DNA from: Gammaproteobacteria bacterium
GTDB taxonomy: Bacteria; Pseudomonadota; Gammaproteobacteria; Steroidobacterales; Steroidobacteraceae
Length of the DNA: 7,582 bases
Assembly (NCBI GenBank): GCA_020846815.1
Contig: JADLDF010000078.1
Location: 1 to 7,582 of the forward strand
Direction of reading: 5' to 3'
Position 1 is the stretch's first letter; the number at the start of each line of letters is the position of its first letter. A model generated the notes under the pieces. That model had not been told where the DNA came from. It searched no databases and saw nothing but the letters and a program-made list of their open reading frames with translations. The translations under genes were made by a program, and so were the position numbers. Shown here one piece after another: positions 1 through 4,823 of the stretch.

Positions 1-828
1 ATCCAGCGGCGCCTGCTCGCCGCCGAGGAGAAGGAAAGCCTGCTGCGGGTCCAGATCAGCGAGCTGTCGCCGAGCCTGGCGTCGGCGGTCGGCAACTGGC
101 GCACGGAGCTGACCAAGCTCAAGGGCGAACTGGCGCTGGCCGAGCAGAAGTACACGCCGGATCATCCCGACGTGAAGCGGCTGCGCCGCGCGATCGACGA
201 GCTCACTGCCAAGGGCGCGCTGTCGGATCGTGAGCAGGTGACGACCGCCGACAACCCGGAGTATCTGCGGGTCAGCAGCCAGCTCAGTGTCGCGCGGCGC
301 GAGGTGGCGTCGCTGCGTGCATCGGAGGGCCGGGTGCGCACGGAGCTCTATTCCTATGAGCAGAACCTGGCGACCGCGCCAAATGTGGAGCGCGAATACA
401 TCCAGCTGACGCGCCAGTACGAGACGATGCAGGTGCAATACAACGATCTGCAGCAGAAGATCAAGTCGGCGTCGCTGACAGAGAGCCTGGAGGCGGAGTC
501 GAAAGGCGAGCGGTTCGCGATCATCCGCGAGGCTGTCGTGCCGCGCCAGCCGTTCTCGCCGAACCGCGTCGGCATCATCCTGCTGTCGCTGCTGCTGGGC
601 GGCGGCCTCGGCGTGCTCGCTGCAGTCATCGCGGAAGCGTCCGACCGGACGGTCCGCAATCCCACGGACATCGAGGCGGTGTTCGGCAACGCACCGCTCG
701 CCAACATCCCGGTGTTGATGAGTGTCGCCGACCGGACGCTGCAGCGGCGCAAGATCGGTTCCGCGGTGATGGCCTATGGCGCGGCGGCGGTGGTCGCGGG
801 CGTCGCCATCGCGTTGTTCCGCAACTGA
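1..828 (+). CDS. Polysaccharide chain-length determinant (Wzz/GNVR family), 5' end missing
   Basis: Inner-membrane co-polymerase that sets exopolysaccharide chain length and acts as membrane partner of the adjacent kinase. The reading frame is open from base 1, so the N-terminal membrane segment and the Wzz domain lie upstream; 275 C-terminal residues are visible. Residues 1-125 are charged and heptad-like, fitting the periplasmic coiled coil, and include YTPDHPDVKRL at residue 51, a motif typical of this family. PNVEREYIQLTRQYE at 127-141 matches the GNVR-type region before the second membrane segment. PRQPFSPNR (181-189) is the proline-rich signature preceding a membrane helix at about 190-212. 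A cytoplasmic stretch and a further hydrophobic helix (about 254-273) end the protein. An extra C-terminal helix is, from memory, common in XrtA-associated members. The stop is 22 bases before the kinase start, which supports one operon. Family assignment is firm; the XrtA subfamily is inferred. Confidence 0.93.
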   Translation: MQRRLLAAEEKESLLRVQISELSPSLASAVGNWRTELTKLKGELALAEQKYTPDHPDVKRLRRAIDELTAKGALSDREQVTTADNPEYLRVSSQLSVARREVASLRASEGRVRTELYSYEQNLATAPNVEREYIQLTRQYETMQVQYNDLQQKIKSASLTESLEAESKGERFAIIREAVVPRQPFSPNRVGIILLSLLLGGGLGVLAAVIAEASDRTVRNPTDIEAVFGNAPLANIPVLMSVADRTLQRRKIGSAVMAYGAAAVVAGVAIALFRN

Positions 829-837
829 AGGCTTTCC

Positions 838-841
838 GAGG
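838..841 (+). promoter_or_regulatory. Ribosome binding site of the tyrosine autokinase
   Basis: GAGG lies 9 bases before ATG 851. It decides the start: an in-frame ATG at 776 would overlap the previous gene by 53 bases and add 25 arginine- and serine-rich residues with no family resemblance, whereas 851 gives the expected MVIERAIEKL opening. Confidence 0.6.
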
Positions 842-850
842 CATTCCTGC

Positions 851-1723
851 ATGGTCATCGAACGGGCGATCGAGAAGCTGAAGAACTCGGGCGGCTTGCC
901 CGACCAGGACTCGCGGCTCCGTGCCCGGGCCCGCGAGGCCGTCAGCCGTTCCGCGAAGTCGTCGCCGCTGCCTCCGCCTCCGGCGCAGCGTCTCAGCTTT
1001 CCGCCGGTCAGCCTCGACCCGTCTGTGCTCGAGCGCAACCGCATCATCGATCCGTCGCCGACGGCGCCGCGTACGCAGCCGGGTCAGGCCTCGTTCCGAA
1101 TCCTTCGCAGCCGGTTGTTGAACCGGATCAGGGCGGAGGGTTGGAAGACCATCGCGGTGACGAGCCCCGGGCCGGGCGAGGGCAAGACGCTGGTGTCGAT
1201 CAACCTCGCGCTGAGCATGTCCCGCGAGGGTGCGAGCGACGTCTTCCTCCTCGATCTCGATATGCGCAATCCCAGCGTCTGTCGCTATCTGGGGATCGAA
1301 CCCCGACGCGAGGTCGTCGAGTATTTCCAGGGCGCCTGCACGCCGCAGGACCTGTTCTTCTCGGCCGGCTCGGAGCGGCTGTTCGTCGCCGGCGGCACGA
1401 TCTCGACCGATCTCGCGTCCGAGTACGTCGCCTCGCAGAAGTTCGACGAGCTGGTCTCGTACATCAGAGGCGTCGCGTACAACCCCGTGATCCTGATCGA
1501 TCTTCCACCGATGCTGGCGTCGGACGAGGCGATCGTGCTGGCGCCGCGGATCGACGCCGTGACGCTGGTGATCGCCGAAGGTCGTACCGACCGGGACGGC
1601 CTCGAGCGCACGCGCCAGATGCTGGAAGGCCACACGCTCGCCGGCATCGTTCTCAACCGCTCTTCCGATCGCCTGTCGGGGTCGGACTACTACGGTTACG
1701 GCTACGGCGGTGCGAAGGGTTGA
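851..1723 (+). CDS. CpsD/CapB-type tyrosine autokinase of the exopolysaccharide locus
   Basis: Cytoplasmic bacterial tyrosine (BY) kinase, 290 residues, expected to autophosphorylate and to control polymer assembly through the chain-length protein encoded just upstream. The opening MVIERAIEKLKNSGG resembles XrtA-associated autokinases. A low-complexity linker with a proline run (SSPLPPPPAQ, about 37-46) precedes the ATPase domain. Walker A is GPGEGKT (107-113), Walker A' is VFLLDLDMRNP (131-141) with Asp135, Asp137 and Arg139, and Walker B is VILIDLPPML (213-222) with Asp217. The C-terminus is a tyrosine cluster, YYGYGYGG (280-287), four tyrosines in six residues, which is the usual autophosphorylation site in this family. 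There is no membrane segment, so this is a split kinase and modulator pair rather than a Wzc fusion. All catalytic motifs look intact. It could also be called an exopolysaccharide MinD/ParA-like ATPase, but the tyrosine tail favours a true BY kinase. Confidence 0.93.
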   Translation: MVIERAIEKLKNSGGLPDQDSRLRARAREAVSRSAKSSPLPPPPAQRLSFPPVSLDPSVLERNRIIDPSPTAPRTQPGQASFRILRSRLLNRIRAEGWKTIAVTSPGPGEGKTLVSINLALSMSREGASDVFLLDLDMRNPSVCRYLGIEPRREVVEYFQGACTPQDLFFSAGSERLFVAGGTISTDLASEYVASQKFDELVSYIRGVAYNPVILIDLPPMLASDEAIVLAPRIDAVTLVIAEGRTDRDGLERTRQMLEGHTLAGIVLNRSSDRLSGSDYYGYGYGGAKG

Positions 1724-1821
1724 ACGCCCCGAGGTGCGAACGCAGCGCTGAGTAGGACGTTCCGCGGTGCGGGCGTGAGCAACGGGCAACGGACCTCGGG
1801 CCGGGTCACGCTGGGTACGCG
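1724..1821 (+). other. 98-base gap between kinase and flippase genes
   Basis: No convincing promoter or terminator is visible. CCCGAGGT (1728-1735) is the exact reverse complement of ACCTCGGG (1793-1800), which could pair across a 57-base loop. A 16-codon frame from GTG 1775 to TGA 1823-1825 overlaps the flippase GTG (1822-1824). Both could be chance in GC-rich DNA. Confidence 0.35.
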
Positions 1822-3381
1822 GTGAGCTACTACACTTCCGACAACGCGCGCCGCTCGATCTGGCACACGGCGGTCTTCCGGTTCGCATCGCAGGCCTCGA
1901 CGCTCGCGAGCTACGTGGTGCTCGTGCGTGCGATGTCGGAGCACGACTTCGGCGTCTTCAACCTGCTGTACGCGATCATTCCCGTCGTCAGCACCATCGC
2001 GTCGCTCGGCATCGAGCAGACACTGCGGCGCTTCGAACCGGTCTACCTGCGCGCCGGCGAGCCGAGGCTCGCCCACAAGCTGGTGAGGATCGCGTCCCGC
2101 CTGCGGTTCGCGACGAATCTGGTCTTCCTGCTGGCGATCTTCGCACTCTGGTCGTGGCTCGGACCGGTGTTTCGCATCGGCCCCTATCGTGCCGAGTTCG
2201 TGCTGTTCAGCGTGATCCTGCTGCTGCACTTCCAGACCGGCGTGCTGGCGATCTCGCTGTCCTCGCACATGCTGCACCGCTACAGCATCGGCATGACGGT
2301 GGTGCTGTCGGTCGCGAAGCTGCTCGCCTATTCGGCGCTCTACTCCACGGGGCAGCTCACGCTGATGACGGCCATCGGTGCGGATTGCGTGGCGTACGGC
2401 CTGATGTACGCCGGCCTCGGCATCGCCCATCGGCGGCATTGCCGTCCGCTCGAAGTGGCGCTGGACGAGACGCACGCGGTACTGCCGGAGGACGATCGCC
2501 GGCGCATCGTCCGCTATGGGCTGTTCAACAATTTCAACGACTCGGGGACGCTGTTTCTGAGCTCCCACGCAGACAATTTTTTCGTCGCCGCGTTCCTCTC
2601 GCCCGCCGCTGTCGGCGCGTACGCGTTCTACAGCCGGATCAACGAAATGGCCGAGCAGTTGTTGCCGACGCGGCAGTTCAGCAGCGTGATGCTGCCGATG
2701 ATCTTCGCCGTCAAGCCGGATGAGGCACCCGACAAGCTGCCCCGGTACTTCACGTTCCTGGTCAACGTCTCGCTGTGCGTACACCTGCCGATTCTGGCGT
2801 TCTTCGCGGTGTACCATCGCGAGCTCGTCGAGTTCGTCTTCGCCGGCAAGTTCGCGCAGCATTCGGCGCTGCTGCCGGTGATCACGGCTTTCGCCGTGTT
2901 CGGCGCCGTCAGCGAGTCGGCGACGATCGTCGCCCAGTACCACGAGCGTGCAGGGATCATCCTGCTCAGCAAGGTCTTCGCGGTCGCCAACGTGATCGGC
3001 CTGATGGTGATGGTGCCGCTCGCCGGCATCCAAGGGGCTGCGATCTCCACCGGCACGTCGATCGCGCTGAAGAACGTCTTCATCTGGTGGCACGTGCGCC
3101 GCAGCGCCCGCTGGCGCAACTGGCGTCCGGCCCTCGTCAGCGCCGCGCTGGTCTGGGGCTCGTTCTGGGTGGTGGGAACCGGCCTCAAGGATCTGGTCGC
3201 GGGCCCCGCGTTGCTGCAGCTGATCATCGGAGCGCTGCTGTGCGCGGCCTGGGCGCTGGTGTTCCTGCGCACGGCTGCGCTGAGCCTGGCGGATCGCGAG
3301 ATGGTGGGCCGGCTCGTCAGCGGCCGCGTCGCCGATCTCGCCCGCCTGCTCGGCGTCGTTCCGCGGACGAGCGGGGCCTGA
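1822..3381 (+). CDS. Wzx-like polysaccharide flippase (MOP superfamily)
   Basis: Integral inner-membrane protein of 519 residues, expected to flip undecaprenyl-diphosphate-linked repeat units to the periplasm. The N-terminus (RSIWHTAVFRFASQASTLASYVV in outline, residues 11-33) and the following DFGVFNLLYAIIPVVSTIA (42-60) follow the usual Wzx/MviN opening of two helices around an FGVFN-type turn. I count about 12-13 hydrophobic segments, near residues 14-36, 44-66, 97-117, 124-146, 158-175, 180-200, 252-270, 314-332, 348-370, 384-402, 408-424, 436-455 and 462-484, with a charged cytoplasmic loop at about 202-232. Length and topology suit the family. GTG 1822 is the only start codon in frame after the TAG at 1753-1755, apart from internal ones; its ribosome binding site is weak. 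The polymerase gene starts 6 bases after the stop. Substrate cannot be read from the sequence. Confidence 0.88.
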   Translation: MSYYTSDNARRSIWHTAVFRFASQASTLASYVVLVRAMSEHDFGVFNLLYAIIPVVSTIASLGIEQTLRRFEPVYLRAGEPRLAHKLVRIASRLRFATNLVFLLAIFALWSWLGPVFRIGPYRAEFVLFSVILLLHFQTGVLAISLSSHMLHRYSIGMTVVLSVAKLLAYSALYSTGQLTLMTAIGADCVAYGLMYAGLGIAHRRHCRPLEVALDETHAVLPEDDRRRIVRYGLFNNFNDSGTLFLSSHADNFFVAAFLSPAAVGAYAFYSRINEMAEQLLPTRQFSSVMLPMIFAVKPDEAPDKLPRYFTFLVNVSLCVHLPILAFFAVYHRELVEFVFAGKFAQHSALLPVITAFAVFGAVSESATIVAQYHERAGIILLSKVFAVANVIGLMVMVPLAGIQGAAISTGTSIALKNVFIWWHVRRSARWRNWRPALVSAALVWGSFWVVGTGLKDLVAGPALLQLIIGALLCAAWALVFLRTAALSLADREMVGRLVSGRVADLARLLGVVPRTSGA

Positions 3382-3387
3382 GCGACC

Positions 3388-4719
3388 ATGCAGGCCTTCG
3401 TAGTCTTCGCCCTGCTCGCGGTCACCGTCGGCGGCTACGCGATCGACCAGGGGTGGCTGCCCGGGCAGCTGCGTCTCTTGCCGGAAGCGATCTCTGCGGC
3501 GACGTTCCTGCTGGTCGTGCTCCTGGGAGTGCGCAACCGGTTTCGCTACGTCAGACCCGAGTACTGGTTCGTATTCGGTGCGATCGTGGTCGTGATGCTG
3601 TTCGGCGTCCTGGCCAACGGCGTTGCCACGGGACCGGTGATCGCGGGCGTTCGCTTCTACGTTCGTGCGCTGCCGCTGTTCCTGCTGCCCGCGGTCCATG
3701 CCTTCACGGATCGGCAGGTGCGCGTGCAGCTGCTCGTGCTGCTCGGCGCCACGCTCCTTCAGCTCCCGTTGACCATCTGGCAGAAGAACCGGGAGATGTT
3801 CTTCGGGAATTCCTCCGGCGATTTCGTCATGGGCACGCTGGGCGGGTCGGGACTCCTGTCGATCTTCCTGATCTGCGGCGTCTGCGTGCTGACGGGCCTC
3901 TACCTGCGCCGCAGGTTGTCGCTGCCGGTCTGGGGTCTGCTGCTCGTCGGTACGCTCGCGCCGACGGCGATCAACGAGACCAAGGCGACCTTCCTGCTGC
4001 TGCCGGTCGGCCTGCTCGTGACTTTCTGGGCGGCGGCAGAGCGCAGCCGGCGCATGCGGAACATGGTCGTCGCGACCAGCGTGCTCGGCATGCTGGCCGC
4101 GATCATCGTCCCGGTCTATGACTACTGGGCGGAGCAGCGCCCGGTCAGCGAGGGCGGCGGCGTATCGGTGGTCGACTTCTTCACCGACGAAGACGTTCTG
4201 GACCGCTACGTGAACTTCGACCCCGACAAGGAAATGGAGCTTCTGGGCCGCGGCGCCGCCTACCGCGTCGCAACGGACGACACCTTTTCCGATCCGATCC
4301 GAGCGGTACTCGGCCTCGGCATGGGCAACGCGTCGACGTCGAACCTCGGCCGGGGTTTCTCGGGCGAGTTCGCACTCGAGTACCTTCCCGTGCGCCAGAC
4401 GTCGGTGATCCTGTTGCTGCTCGAGATCGGTGCCGCGGGCCTGCTGTTGACCTGGTTCCTGCAGGCGATGGTGTTCGCCGACTCCATGAGGATCAGGCAG
4501 CGCGACGACGGCTTCTGGGCAGGCCTCGCAGCGGGCTGGTGCGGCGTGGTGGCCGTGGTCGTGGCCAGTGCCTTCTATGCCGAATTGCTGCAGAGCCCCG
4601 GCATTTCCTACCCGTTCTGGTACCTCTCCGGCTTGATCGCGGCGCGGCGCTTGCGCGCGGCCGCCGCTCCTACCCCTGCCGCGAAGCCGCGCCGCACCGC
4701 CCGATCCGCGGTCGCCTGA
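3388..4719 (+). CDS. Wzy/O-antigen-ligase-like polysaccharide polymerase
   Basis: Inner-membrane protein of 443 residues, probably joining flipped repeat units in the periplasm. Hydrophobic segments appear near residues 1-20, 35-48, 58-78, 88-104, 111-130, 150-174, 177-192, 198-215, 225-243, 338-358, 376-396 and 405-419. INETKATFLLLPVG (195-208) recalls the NETK-type motif in O-antigen polymerase and ligase relatives. A long loop, about 244-335, follows; it is acidic (DFFTDEDVLDRYVNFDPDKE, 263-282) and then carries GLGMGNASTS (309-318). A large extracytoplasmic loop between late helices is the hallmark of Wzy/WaaL proteins. The C-terminus is a basic Ala/Pro/Arg tail. ATG 3388 is 6 bases after the flippase stop, with GGGG at 3373-3376 as a distant ribosome binding site, so the two genes are probably cotranscribed. 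Sequence conservation in this family is low. Polymerase rather than ligase is chosen because of the neighbours. Confidence 0.77.
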   Translation: MQAFVVFALLAVTVGGYAIDQGWLPGQLRLLPEAISAATFLLVVLLGVRNRFRYVRPEYWFVFGAIVVVMLFGVLANGVATGPVIAGVRFYVRALPLFLLPAVHAFTDRQVRVQLLVLLGATLLQLPLTIWQKNREMFFGNSSGDFVMGTLGGSGLLSIFLICGVCVLTGLYLRRRLSLPVWGLLLVGTLAPTAINETKATFLLLPVGLLVTFWAAAERSRRMRNMVVATSVLGMLAAIIVPVYDYWAEQRPVSEGGGVSVVDFFTDEDVLDRYVNFDPDKEMELLGRGAAYRVATDDTFSDPIRAVLGLGMGNASTSNLGRGFSGEFALEYLPVRQTSVILLLLEIGAAGLLLTWFLQAMVFADSMRIRQRDDGFWAGLAAGWCGVVAVVVASAFYAELLQSPGISYPFWYLSGLIAARRLRAAAAPTPAAKPRRTARSAVA

Positions 4720-4746
4720 CGCCCGGCACTCTTGTGCACTCCGTCA

Positions 4747-4764
4747 CAGCCGCGAGCCCGGCTG
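4747..4764 (+). other. Small hairpin after the polymerase gene
   Basis: CAGCCG (4747-4752) pairs perfectly with CGGCTG (4759-4764) around a 6-base loop, 27 bases after the polymerase stop. No T-run follows, so it is not a good intrinsic terminator. It may be a weak attenuator, a transcript-end stabiliser, or chance. Confidence 0.3.
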
Positions 4765-4812
4765 CGCGTTATGTTCTGTGCGGCGAAGATCTGCCGCGGT
4801 CCCAATTTCCCC

Positions 4813-4817
4813 GGAAG
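4813..4817 (+). promoter_or_regulatory. Ribosome binding site of the DUF11 surface protein
   Basis: GGAAG lies 6 bases before ATG 4824, and that ATG opens directly into a signal peptide. This fixes the start of the last gene. Confidence 0.6.
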
Positions 4818-4823
4818 CCTCAG

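Noticed and set aside
776..850. Earlier in-frame ATG for the kinase
   Set aside because: It overlaps the preceding gene heavily and adds residues unlike the family; ATG 851 has a GAGG site and the family-like N-terminus.
626..1888. Reverse-strand open frame of 420 codons
   Set aside because: It lies opposite the kinase, whose Walker motifs and start signal are clear; its composition is arginine-rich and low in recognisable motifs.
1702..3699. Long reverse-strand open frame (665 codons)
   Set aside because: It is antisense to the flippase and polymerase, rich in Arg, Gln, Asp and His with no membrane segments or motifs, as expected of a shadow in GC-rich coding DNA.
2775..4121. Forward open frame of 448 codons spanning the flippase and polymerase junction
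   Set aside because: It is a shifted frame, Arg/Ala/Gly-rich, with none of the hydrophobic segments that both overlapping genes show.
4732..4775. Possible promoter before the surface protein (TTGTGC 4732-4737 and TATGTT 4770-4775)
   Set aside because: The spacing is 32 bases, far from the 16-18 expected, and no -35-like hexamer stands at the right distance from TATGTT.
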